A stretch of DNA of 64,000 nucleotides, taken from positions 1 through 64,000 of the forward strand of contig CAXTBC010000014.1 of the NCBI GenBank assembly GCA_964242595.1. The letters run 5' to 3'. Position 1 is the first letter of the stretch. The number at the start of each line of letters is the position of its first letter. Below, piece after piece: positions 55,036 through 63,057 of the stretch. The DNA is from BOG-908 sp964242595 (GTDB lineage Bacteria; Pseudomonadota; Alphaproteobacteria; Acetobacterales; Acetobacteraceae). The notes under the pieces are model-generated. The model had not been told where the DNA came from, searched no databases, and was given only the letters and a program-made list of their open reading frames with translations. Position numbers and translations under genes: made by a program.

Positions 55036-58000
55036 ATGCGCCTGACCGACATGTTCATCCTGCGCCCCGTGCTCGCCGTGGTGGTCAGCGTGTTCATCCT
55101 GCTGATCGGCCTGCGCTCGGAACAGGCGCTGCCGGTCCGGCAGTTCCCCAAGACCGTCAACGCGATGATCGAGGTGGACACCACCTACTACGGTGCCGAC
55201 GCCAGCACGGTGGCCGGCTTCATCACCACGCCGATCGAGAACGCCATCGCCCAGGTGGACGGCATCGACTACCTGACCAGCACAAGCATGAACTCCTCGA
55301 GCAGCGTGATGGCGCATTTGCGCCTCAACCAGGACCCAGACCGCGCGCTGACGGAAATCCAGACGCAGATCAGCTCGGTGCACGACCAATTGCCCAAGGA
55401 GTCCCAGACGCCGAGCCTGCGGCTGGAGACGAGCGGGCAGGGCGGTACCATGATCCTCGCCTACACCAGCGACATCATGACGCCGCAACAGATCACCGAC
55501 TACCTGACCCGGGTGGTACAGCCGCAGTTGCAGTCCACGCCCGGCGTGCAGAAGGCCGACATCTGGGGAGCCCAGAACTTTGCCGTGCGCGCCTGGCTCG
55601 ATCCGGACAAGATGGCCGCGCACGGGCTGACCGCGGCCGACGTGTCGGCGGCGATGACGGCCAACAACTTCACCAGCGGCGCCGGCAGCACCGCGGGCCA
55701 GATGACGCAGATGCCGCTGGGCATCACCACCGGCGTGCACACGCTGCCGGAGTTCCGCGACCTGGTCATCAAGCAGGCCAACGGCGCCATCATCCGCCTG
55801 GGCGACCTGGCCAAGGTGGACCTGGGCGCGGACAGCTACCAGACATCGCTGCTGTTCAACGGAACGCCAACGGTGCTGATCGACATCGAGGCCGTGCCGG
55901 ACGCCAACGTGCTCGAGGTGGTCAGCCGCGTGCGCGCCAAGTTCGACGCGCTGTCGGCCGACCTGCCGCAGGGGTTGCAGGCCCACGTCGCCAAGGACGT
56001 GACCGCGAACGTGCGCTCGTCGATCAACGAGGTGGTGAAAACCCTGCTGGAGAGCCTAGGCATCGTCGCCATCGTGGTGTTCGCCTTCCTGCGTTCGGCG
56101 CGGGCGTCGATGATCCCCGTCATCACCATACCGCTGTCGCTGATCGGCACGTTCGCGATCCTCGTGCTGTTCGGCTTCTCCATCAACCTGCTCACGCTGC
56201 TGGCGCTGGTGCTGGCCACCGGCCTGGTGGTCGACGACGCGATCATCGTCGTGGAGAACGTCAGCCGCGAGCTCTCCGAAGGCGCATCCCCGCTGGACGC
56301 GGCGCTACGCTCGGCGCGCAGCCTGGCCGGCCCGATCGTGGCGATGACGGTGGTGCTGATCGCCGTCTACGTGCCCATCGCGGTGCGTTCCGGCCTGACC
56401 GGCGCGCTGTTCCGCGAGTTCGCGCTGACCCTGGTGGGCTCGGTCACGGTCTCGGCCGTACTGGCGCTCACGCTGTCGCCGATGATGTGCCGCTATTTCC
56501 TGCGCGCGGCACCCGTTTCGGGCCGCCGCGCCGGACCGGGACCCCTGCAACGCTTGTACAGGCCGCTGCTGCGCGCGGCACTGACCATGCGACTCCTCCT
56601 GGTGGCGTTCGGCGCGATCGTGCTGGCCGGCAGCTACGTCCTTTACAGCGGCTCGAAGAGCGAGCTGGCGCCGCAGGAGGACACCGGCAACATCGAACTC
56701 GGCGGCGCCGTATCGCCCACCGCCAGCATCGACCAGCTTCGCATCTACGACAAGCAGATAACCGACATCGAGAAGAGCCTGCCGGAGTTCTACCGCTCCT
56801 ACCAGTTCGACCAGCCGGGCCAGTCCGGTGGCGGCCTCGTTCTGAAGGATTTCGGCGAGCGCACGCGCTCGTCCACCGACGTGGTGGCCGAGTTCCAGGC
56901 CAAGCTCGCCACCATCGCCGGCGAGAACCTGGCCGCGTTCCAGCAATCGCCGCTGCCGGGCAGTTTCGGCGCCCTGCCGATCGGCTACGTCGTCAAGACC
57001 ACGCGGCCGTTCAGCGAACTCGACGGCGTGTCCTCGCGCTTCCTGGAAGCCGCCGAGAAGACCGGCTTGTTCGCCTACGTGGACCGCGACCTCAAGATCG
57101 ACCTGCCGCAGGCCAACGTGGTGGTGGACCGCAACAAGGTGGCGGCGCTGGGACTGGACATGACGAGCGTGGGCAGCGTGCTCAACACGCTGCTCAGCGG
57201 CGGCTACGTGAACTACTTCGACTTCGCCGGCCGCTCCTACAAGGTGATCCCCGAGGTCACCCGCAGCGCACGGCTCAACCCGGACCAGCTCAAGACGTTC
57301 ACCATCGCCAACATCGGCGGCGTGCCGATCCCGCTGTCCGCGGTGGCGCACATCGAGACGCAGACGGTGCCCGAGCAGATCAACCACTTCCAGCAGGAGA
57401 ACGCGGCCACCATCACCGGCGTGCCGATGCCGGGCGTGAGCCAGGGCGACGCGCTGCAAGCGCTCGACGCCATCGCCGCGCGCGTGCTGCCGCCGGATTA
57501 CGCGACCGACACAAGCGGCCCGCTGCGCCAGTTCGTCCAGGAATCCTCTGGTTTTGCCGCGACCTTTGGCTTCGCCGTGGTGGTGATCTATCTCTCGCTC
57601 GCGGCGCTGTTCGGCAGCTTCCGCGACCCGCTGATCATCCTGGTCAGCGTGCCGATGTCGCTCGCCGGTGCGCTGGTGTTCATCTATTTCGGCGTGAACG
57701 GCGCCACGCTGAACATCTACTCGGAAGTGGGGCTCGTCACGCTGATGGGCCTGATCAGCAAGCACGGCATCCTGATGGTGGAGGTGGCCAACGAGCAGCA
57801 GGCGCTGGGCCACACCAAGCGCGAGGCGATCGAGCACGCAGCGCTGCTGCGCCTGCGGCCGATCCTGATGACCACGGCGGCGATGGTGCTCGGCGTGGCG
57901 CCGCTGGTGTTCGCCACCGGCGCCGGCGCGGCCGCGCGCTTCTCGATGGGCCTGGTGATCGCGTCCGGCCTGGCGATCGGCACGCTGTTCACGCTTTTCG

Positions 58001-58095
58001 TTGTGCCGGCATTTTATCTGGTGCTGGCACGCCGGCAGGTGCCCGAGCAGCGTGTTGGCGCGACGGAGCGGTTGCGGGGTTTGGCAGCGGAGTAA
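55036..58095 (+). CDS. RND efflux pump, inner-membrane transporter (AcrB/MexF-like)
   Basis: Proton-driven multidrug-type exporter of 1019 aa. The proton-relay Asp pair is at residues 400-401 in ATGLVVDDAIIVVENV, and the partner Lys at 909 in MGLISKHGILMVEVANEQ. The porter domains hold DYLTSTSMNSSSSVM and the C-terminal LRLRPILMTTAAMVLGVAPL. Length and motifs match the hydrophobe/amphiphile efflux group; the substrate range cannot be read from the sequence. The ATG at 55036 is preceded by GAAGGA; upstream in-frame codons are repeat. Confidence 0.95.
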   Translation: MRLTDMFILRPVLAVVVSVFILLIGLRSEQALPVRQFPKTVNAMIEVDTTYYGADASTVAGFITTPIENAIAQVDGIDYLTSTSMNSSSSVMAHLRLNQDPDRALTEIQTQISSVHDQLPKESQTPSLRLETSGQGGTMILAYTSDIMTPQQITDYLTRVVQPQLQSTPGVQKADIWGAQNFAVRAWLDPDKMAAHGLTAADVSAAMTANNFTSGAGSTAGQMTQMPLGITTGVHTLPEFRDLVIKQANGAIIRLGDLAKVDLGADSYQTSLLFNGTPTVLIDIEAVPDANVLEVVSRVRAKFDALSADLPQGLQAHVAKDVTANVRSSINEVVKTLLESLGIVAIVVFAFLRSARASMIPVITIPLSLIGTFAILVLFGFSINLLTLLALVLATGLVVDDAIIVVENVSRELSEGASPLDAALRSARSLAGPIVAMTVVLIAVYVPIAVRSGLTGALFREFALTLVGSVTVSAVLALTLSPMMCRYFLRAAPVSGRRAGPGPLQRLYRPLLRAALTMRLLLVAFGAIVLAGSYVLYSGSKSELAPQEDTGNIELGGAVSPTASIDQLRIYDKQITDIEKSLPEFYRSYQFDQPGQSGGGLVLKDFGERTRSSTDVVAEFQAKLATIAGENLAAFQQSPLPGSFGALPIGYVVKTTRPFSELDGVSSRFLEAAEKTGLFAYVDRDLKIDLPQANVVVDRNKVAALGLDMTSVGSVLNTLLSGGYVNYFDFAGRSYKVIPEVTRSARLNPDQLKTFTIANIGGVPIPLSAVAHIETQTVPEQINHFQQENAATITGVPMPGVSQGDALQALDAIAARVLPPDYATDTSGPLRQFVQESSGFAATFGFAVVVIYLSLAALFGSFRDPLIILVSVPMSLAGALVFIYFGVNGATLNIYSEVGLVTLMGLISKHGILMVEVANEQQALGHTKREAIEHAALLRLRPILMTTAAMVLGVAPLVFATGAGAAARFSMGLVIASGLAIGTLFTLFVVPAFYLVLARRQVPEQRVGATERLRGLAAE

Positions 58096-58255
58096 GGCAA
58101 GCAGTCCTTTTTTGAAAAAAGGACCAAAAAACCTTTGCTTCCCCGCATTTGAAACCGTCGCGTGCTGCAGGATGGATCAAGGCCTCTGATACAGCGGAGG
58201 GACAAAAGTTTTTTGCTTCTTTTTTTCAAAAAAGAAGGCCTTGCTTCCTTTTGCA
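58096..58255. repeat. Family A paired repeat (arms A19 and A20)
   Basis: A19 (58096-58145) has a GTCCTTTTTTG, AAAAAAGGAC stem, a third stem type with both sides changed. A20 (58200-58255) is the CTTC/GAAG type in reverse (TTTTTTGCTTC, AAAAAAGAAGGCC). The pair starts directly at the stop of the RND pump gene. Confidence 0.88.
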
Positions 58256-58318
58256 CGCCCGTTGTCCATCACTACGCAACCCGCATCTGCGCCAGGCGTC
58301 AGCGTGCCGCCAGCAGTC

Positions 58319-59170
58319 ATGGAGATGTGCGTGCAGCATCGTGCGTTCGGCCCGAAGGGACCCGCCGTTTCCGTAGTCGGCCAGGGCACCTGGCGCCTGG
58401 CGGACGCAGACCGAAGGAGCGCGGTGGCCAGCCTGCGCCGCGGCCTTGACCTCGGGATGACGCATGTCGACACCGCCGAGATGTACGACGGCGCCGAGCA
58501 GATCGTTGCCGAGGCGATCGCCGGCCGCAGGGACGGCGTGTTCCTGGTCTCCAAGGTGCTGCCGTCCAACGCGTCGCGCGCCGGCACCATCGCCGCCTGC
58601 GAACGCTCGCTGGGCCGCCTGCGCACGGACCGGCTGGATTGCTACCTGCTGCACTGGCCTGGCCGCCATCGGCTGGAAGACACCATCGCCGGCTTCGAAG
58701 CCCTGCTCGGCCAGGGCAAGATCGCGAGCTGGGGGCTGAGCAACTTCGACGTGGCCGGGCTGGAGGCGGCCGAGCGCGCAGCCGGTCCCGGCCGTATCGC
58801 CTGCAACCAGGTACTCTACCACTTGCAGGAACGCGCCATCGAACACGCCGTGCTGCCATGGTGCGAAAGCCGGGGCGTCAGCTTGGTAGCCTACAGCCCA
58901 TACGGCAGCGGTGATTTCCCCGACGCCGGCTCGCTCGGCGGGCAGGTGCTGCAGCGTGTCGCGACTGATACCGGTGCTACTCCGCGTCAAGTGGCGTTGC
59001 GTTTCCTGGTGCGCCATCCTGGGGTGTTTGCAGTTCCCAAGGGTGCCGATCCGGGGCACGCGGCGGAGAACGCCGGGGGCGGAGAGGGCGGTTTGTCTGC
59101 GGAACATGTGGAGGCGCTTGATGCTGCGTTTCCGCTGGGCGCGGAGCCGCGTGAGTTGCCGATGTTATAA
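58319..59170 (+). CDS. Aldo/keto reductase
   Basis: NADPH-dependent (beta/alpha)8 oxidoreductase of 283 aa. The catalytic tetrad is visible: D51 and Y56 in THVDTAEMYDGAE, K79 in VFLVSKVLPSNAS, and H112 in CYLLHWPGRHRLE. The SNFDVAGLEAAE and VAYSPYGSGDF motifs also fit. Substrate unknown. The ATG at 58319 (or 58325) fits the family start; the frame opens at 58241 next to the repeat. The end of the protein is Gly/Glu-rich (AENAGGGEGG). Confidence 0.9.
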   Translation: MEMCVQHRAFGPKGPAVSVVGQGTWRLADADRRSAVASLRRGLDLGMTHVDTAEMYDGAEQIVAEAIAGRRDGVFLVSKVLPSNASRAGTIAACERSLGRLRTDRLDCYLLHWPGRHRLEDTIAGFEALLGQGKIASWGLSNFDVAGLEAAERAAGPGRIACNQVLYHLQERAIEHAVLPWCESRGVSLVAYSPYGSGDFPDAGSLGGQVLQRVATDTGATPRQVALRFLVRHPGVFAVPKGADPGHAAENAGGGEGGLSAEHVEALDAAFPLGAEPRELPML

Positions 59171-59198
59171 GAATGGGGCTCTGCCCCAAACCCCGCTG
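59171..59198. repeat. Left part of a family B repeat split by the 2.6 kb element
   Basis: AATGGGGCTCTGCCCC and AACCCCGCTGG match the beginning of the copy at 41400. The copy stops exactly where the inverted end of the 2.6 kb element begins. Its other part resumes at 61798. Confidence 0.8.
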
Positions 59199-59234
59199 GG
59201 GGTCCGGTAGCAACGGAACCGAAAGTTCGATTCA
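59199..59234. repeat. Left terminal inverted repeat
   Basis: Begins GGGGTCCGGTAGCAACGG and continues to AAAGTTCG. 31 bp are identical to the reverse complement of 61767-61797, and 36 bp match with one mismatch. Outer end of the 2.6 kb element. Confidence 0.9.
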
Positions 59235-59650
59235 ACCACTTTCCAGTAACCCCGGCAGGGCAGGTTTTCGGCAGGTAGATTGATGCATGGGTTTTTGCAG
59301 GTCATCGACCATCTTCAGCCAGATTGCAGACAAGCCCCGGCCCGGCGCATTAAACGTTGGTTTATGTAAAGCGACCGTCGGCTATGCACCCAATTTAAGT
59401 CATTTAGACGGTTGTACGCCTAACCCGAAAGCGGCCGCGCGGTGGATGACACTGCCAAATCCGTGCGCTCTCGATGGGAACGGCGGCGATCGGTGAGGAA
59501 CGGGGATCGTAAGCCATCAGCCGTCATCGCCCACGTTGGTGGCCGTCCGGGACAAGGATAAGTCTATAGTTTATTGAAACAAGTCCTGAAATTCTGCGTT
59601 CGCCACACGGATTTTACGTTGCCCGGGCTGACTAGACGAGAGGCCTGCTT

Positions 59651-61534
59651 TCAATCGCTGCGCTGCACAGGCAGATCTATTTCGCTCGTGTTGTTTGCCG
59701 CGTGGAAAATGCTTTGGGTTGCTTTGTGGTAAGCTTGCGGGGGCGCCAGGAAGATATTTTCGACGAAGGTCTGCGGGTTGCGGTCGTAGAGCGGAAACCA
59801 GCTCGACTGGATTTGCAGGGCGATGCGGTGGCCCTTGGCGAACACGTGGCTCACGGTGGGCAGCGTGAGCCCGTAGGGAAACGGCTTATTCGGAAGCAGC
59901 GGCACCGGGCGGCCGGTATCGTAGCGGTAGCGCGCGCGGAAAATGTCCATGGATACGGGGAGAGCGTAGCCTCGCATAGCGGCCGGCGTGGCATCGTCCG
60001 GATAGATATCAAGAAGTTTCACCACCCAGTCGGCATCTGTTCCGCTGGTGGCGGCGATGAGGGTAACTGTCGGGTCGCCCGCCACGTGCAGCGGCTGTTG
60101 TAGGGGCGGTGTGCTGTAGGTGAGCACGTCCGGGCGACCGGCGACGGACCGCTGGTCCTCGAGCATCCATGTCGGCCAGTTGGCGCCGATGCCGGACACG
60201 ACTTGCACCGGACGGGGTGAAAACGGCACTGGGTTCGCCGGATCGGCGACGTAGGTGTCCGGGCTGGGCTCGTTGAGCGGCGGGGGCGAGCCCTCCGAGA
60301 GGCGGCCGCCGGCTCGGAGATAGAAGCGGGCCTGGCCGTCCGCGCCGGCGGCTAGGGGAGGCGGCGGCCATACGGTGAAGGTCTGCCAGTCGCCCCCGCC
60401 GGTTTCGTAGACGGCGGCCGCGGGGAGGCTCGGGGCGACGACTCCTTCGAGCTGGGCCTGCAGGAATGGCAGAAGGAAACGGGTCCGGAACTGCGCCGCA
60501 GTATCTTGCGGCCACCGCAACGGACCGGTTTGCGTGCCATCGGCGTTGGATTGGCGGTGATACCAGGGGCCCAACACTAGGTGTTGCGAGGCAGCACCGC
60601 CGGCGCGGGAGGTGGCGGCCTGGTAGGCGTGCCTGGCACCGTAGCCATCTTCCTGATCCCACAGCGATCCGACGAATAGCGTGGGAACGATGCGCGGCTC
60701 GGCCGCCAGCCGCGCGTCGATGGCCTGGCTGCGCCAGAATGCGTTGTCGGCCGGGTGTTGGACGAGTGTTCGCCACGTGGGGCCGGCATCAAGACCGACG
60801 GCATGGGCATAGGCACCGGCCGATCCGCTCGACAGCACCGAGCCGTAATCGTCGGCCGTGGACTCGATTCGTGGCGTTCCCGACATGAATTGCACGAACG
60901 GTATCATCGCTTGGCGGAAGGCGCCGTGATGGAACCAGTCATCGCCGTTCCAGCCGTCCACGAGCGGATCGATGGCGATCGCGGCGCGCAGGGCCGGGTG
61001 GGGGTTGATCAAGGCGGCCAAGGCCGTTAAGCCGTCGAAACTGAATCCGATGACGCCGACGCGGCCGCTGGACTGTGGCAGATTGCGGACGAGGAAGTCG
61101 ATCGTGTCCCAGGCATCAGTGGATTCGTCGACGCGGCGCCCAAGTTCGGCGGCCACAGGCTGCAGCATGTCAAAATGGCCGCCGGATCCGGAACGGCCGC
61201 GTATGTCCTGGAAGACGAGAATGTCGCCGTGACGGGCGGCATCTTGGTAGATCGGGGACACGGCTTCCTCGAGATGCGACGCGTCGAGGCGGAGGCGGGC
61301 CGCGGCGCCAAAGGGCGTGCGCGTCAGCAGAAGCGGCCGGTTTGTTTTGTCGTTGGCGACCAAAACGAGCGTGTGCAGCCTCACCCCGTCGCGCATCGGC
61401 ACGGCGAAAGTATCGACGGCGTAGTCGCGCGGGCGCGGCCACTCGAGGGCGGCGATGGCGAGCGCGGACGCGAGTATAGCGGCGGCAAGGAGGGCCTGAC
61501 GTCGGCGGCTCGGCGGGACTAGCAAGGTCTTCAT
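59651..61534 (-). CDS. CocE/NonD family hydrolase (X-Pro peptidase S15-like)
   Basis: Serine hydrolase of 627 aa. The N-terminus has a membrane/signal helix (RQALLAAAILASALAIAALE). The alpha/beta-hydrolase domain has the nucleophile S165 in GRVGVIGFSFDGLTALAAL, an oxyanion-like ILVFQDIRGRSGSGGHFD, and later acid and His candidates (FVGSLWDQEDGYGARHAY, LVLGPWYHRQSNADG). A C-terminal jelly-roll domain typical of CocE (PLHVAGDPTVTLIAATSGTD, HRIALQIQSSWFP) follows. Family members hydrolyse esters, beta-lactams or peptides. It is the only gene inside the inverted-repeat element. Confidence 0.88.
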   Translation of the reverse strand: MKTLLVPPSRRRQALLAAAILASALAIAALEWPRPRDYAVDTFAVPMRDGVRLHTLVLVANDKTNRPLLLTRTPFGAAARLRLDASHLEEAVSPIYQDAARHGDILVFQDIRGRSGSGGHFDMLQPVAAELGRRVDESTDAWDTIDFLVRNLPQSSGRVGVIGFSFDGLTALAALINPHPALRAAIAIDPLVDGWNGDDWFHHGAFRQAMIPFVQFMSGTPRIESTADDYGSVLSSGSAGAYAHAVGLDAGPTWRTLVQHPADNAFWRSQAIDARLAAEPRIVPTLFVGSLWDQEDGYGARHAYQAATSRAGGAASQHLVLGPWYHRQSNADGTQTGPLRWPQDTAAQFRTRFLLPFLQAQLEGVVAPSLPAAAVYETGGGDWQTFTVWPPPPLAAGADGQARFYLRAGGRLSEGSPPPLNEPSPDTYVADPANPVPFSPRPVQVVSGIGANWPTWMLEDQRSVAGRPDVLTYSTPPLQQPLHVAGDPTVTLIAATSGTDADWVVKLLDIYPDDATPAAMRGYALPVSMDIFRARYRYDTGRPVPLLPNKPFPYGLTLPTVSHVFAKGHRIALQIQSSWFPLYDRNPQTFVENIFLAPPQAYHKATQSIFHAANNTSEIDLPVQRSD

Positions 61535-61761
61535 GGTTGTCCTTGCGCAAGCTGGCGGCCGGTCGAAGCGGTGACGTTACGACAAAATCCGCCTGCCGCG
61601 GTATACCGGGGCCAATTACCCTGAAGTCGTGCGGCGGAAGGAAGTCCGCTTGAGACGGACGATTGACGGAAAACTGCCATTCCGCTTCCGGCCACAATGC
61701 GACATTAACGTATACCTCAACGACCGCCGCCCCCTGCCACTCATTGGCCCGCCCAGCGACC

Positions 61762-61797
61762 TGAACCGAACTTTCGGTTCCGTTGCTACCGGACCCC
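61762..61797. repeat. Right terminal inverted repeat
   Basis: CGAACTTTCGGTTCCG continues to GCTACCGGACCCC: the reverse complement of the left end. A minus-strand frame that starts in it is not supported as a gene. Confidence 0.9.
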
Positions 61798-61858
61798 AAG
61801 AACAGGTTTTAAGGACTTGTCCTTAGCGGGGTCCAGGGGCAGAGCCCCTGGCCTTCCT
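61798..61858. repeat. Right part of the split family B repeat
   Basis: AACAGGTTTTAAGGACTTGT, CCTTAGCGGGGTCC and AGGGGCAGAGCCCCTGGCC match the second half of the copy at 41400 in the same orientation as the left part at 59171-59198. Confidence 0.8.
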
Positions 61859-61884
61859 TTAAGGGTCAGTATGCCGGCTTTGGT

Positions 61885-62265
61885 TCAGGCCTGCACGTCC
61901 TGCCCACGGCGGTCGGCCATAAACTGATCGAACTCCGCCTTGTCCTTAGCCTGGCGCAGCTTCTCCAGATACTCGACGAACTCCTTCTGCTCGTCCTCGA
62001 GCCGCTTGATCGTCTCGGTCCGATACTCGTCGAACGCGGCGTTGCCGCTGCTCGGCAGGCCGCCGAACCGCCAGCCACGCCCGCGCTGCCGCTCCATGTT
62101 CATCCACTTACCGCGCGACTGGCAGCGCCACGCCCGCGCTCGTCCGCTGAACATCACGAACATCAGCGCCACCAGCCCAACCGGCCAGAAAGTCCAGAAC
62201 CCCAGGATGATCAGCGCGATCCAGGCGCCTTTGCCATACTCATCAAGCTTGTCGACGATAGGCAC
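61885..62265 (-). CDS. DUF2852 family membrane protein
   Basis: Protein of 126 aa. One TM region is at the N-terminus (GAWIALIILGFWTFWPVGLV, ALMFVMFSG), followed by a basic stretch and the conserved tail GNAAFDEYRTETIKRLEDEQ and EFVEYLEKLRQAKDKAEFDQ, FMADRR. The last part looks like a coiled coil facing the cytoplasm. This is the typical alphaproteobacterial DUF2852 pattern; function unknown. Confidence 0.88.
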   Translation of the reverse strand: MPIVDKLDEYGKGAWIALIILGFWTFWPVGLVALMFVMFSGRARAWRCQSRGKWMNMERQRGRGWRFGGLPSSGNAAFDEYRTETIKRLEDEQKEFVEYLEKLRQAKDKAEFDQFMADRRGQDVQA

Positions 62266-62325
62266 TGCACGTCTCCCGTGTGAATGTGAAACACATTTAC
62301 ATAGATGGACGAGATAAGGCCGGCG

Positions 62326-62946
62326 TCAAGAGGCACGTGCCGGCGCCAGAGATTGCAGGTAGATCAGCAGGCCGGCCTCAAGCAGGTCCTCCGGCCGCAT
62401 CGGCAGCTTGCGGCGGGGGCCACTCGGCCCCTCGATGAACAAGGAGGCCACGCCGTGACACAACGACCAGACGTGCAGCGCCACCATCAGCGAGGGCGGC
62501 CGCCCCTGTGCCGGCATCGCCCGCGTCACCGCGTCGGCCGCCAGGCGGAACACGCCGAATGCGCGTTCCGAGGCGGTCAGCAGCGCCGGCTCGTCCTCCA
62601 GCGGGAAACCCGGCTCGAACATGGCGGCGTAGAACGCCGGCTCCTGCCGCGCGAAGCCCAGATAGGCCCGCCCGCAGGCCTCCACGGCCGCCGCCGGGCT
62701 AGGGCGGCCGTCGTTCCAGGCGGCAAAGAGCTGCTCGGCGAAGCGCTCGAAGCCCTGGCGGGAGATGTCTGCTACCAGCGCGTTGCGATCGCGGAAATGA
62801 CGATATGGCGCCGCCCCGCTGACACCCACGGCACGCGCCACCTCGGCCAGGGTGAACGCGTTGGGCCCACTCTTGGCGATCAGGTCGACCGCGGCCTCAA
62901 TCATCGCCTCGCGCAGGTTGCCGTGATGGTAGCTGCTACGCTTCAT
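62326..62946 (-). CDS. TetR/AcrR family transcriptional regulator
   Basis: Repressor-type regulator of 206 aa. The N-terminal HTH is FTLAEVARAVGVSGAAPYRH, FRDRNALV, preceded by SYHHGNLREAMIEAAVDLIA, a start characteristic of a TetR subgroup with a C-terminal WHG domain. The ligand domain contains FYAAMFEPGFPLEDEP and HVWSLCHGVASLFIEGP. Target genes are not evident; the RND pump is more than 4 kb away. Start ATG at 62946. Confidence 0.9.
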   Translation of the reverse strand: MKRSSYHHGNLREAMIEAAVDLIAKSGPNAFTLAEVARAVGVSGAAPYRHFRDRNALVADISRQGFERFAEQLFAAWNDGRPSPAAAVEACGRAYLGFARQEPAFYAAMFEPGFPLEDEPALLTASERAFGVFRLAADAVTRAMPAQGRPPSLMVALHVWSLCHGVASLFIEGPSGPRRKLPMRPEDLLEAGLLIYLQSLAPARAS

Positions 62947-63002
62947 GAGACAAGCAAGACGTAGTCACGTAGCGGAAGCGTGCAGGAAAAGCACGCGCCC
63001 AA

Positions 63003-63057
63003 CAGACAAAAGTCTTTTGCTTCTTTTCTTCAGAAAAGAAGGCCTTCCTTGCCTTAA
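63003..63057. repeat. Family A hairpin repeat, arm A21
   Basis: AGACAAAAGTCTTTTGCTTC, TTTTCTTCAGAAAAGAAGG, CCTTCCTTGCC. Reverse orientation; the GGCC side touches the stop of grxD and the other side faces the start of the TetR gene. Confidence 0.87.

Larger units (their letters stand above)
59199..61797. mobile_element. Transposase-less 2.6 kb element with 31-bp inverted ends
   Basis: A 2599-bp segment with perfect 31-bp inverted ends splits a family B repeat. It contains one gene (CocE/NonD-type hydrolase, 59651-61534), about 415 bp of gene-free DNA on the left (59235-59650) and about 230 bp on the right. No transposase or recombinase is found. The left gene-free part holds an A/T-rich stretch (TAAACGTTGGTTTATGTAAA) and no coding sign. 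This looks like a passenger-carrying, non-autonomous transposon. No direct target repeat is evident, and about 40 bp of the B repeat's middle are missing. Confidence 0.75.

Noticed and set aside
53722..55986. 754-codon frame on the minus strand
   Set aside because: Antisense to the RND adaptor and pump genes, crosses two family A repeats and has no domain similarity.
61170..61799. Minus-strand frame starting inside the right inverted repeat of the 2.6 kb element
   Set aside because: It overlaps the hydrolase gene in another frame and has no recognisable domain; most likely chance.
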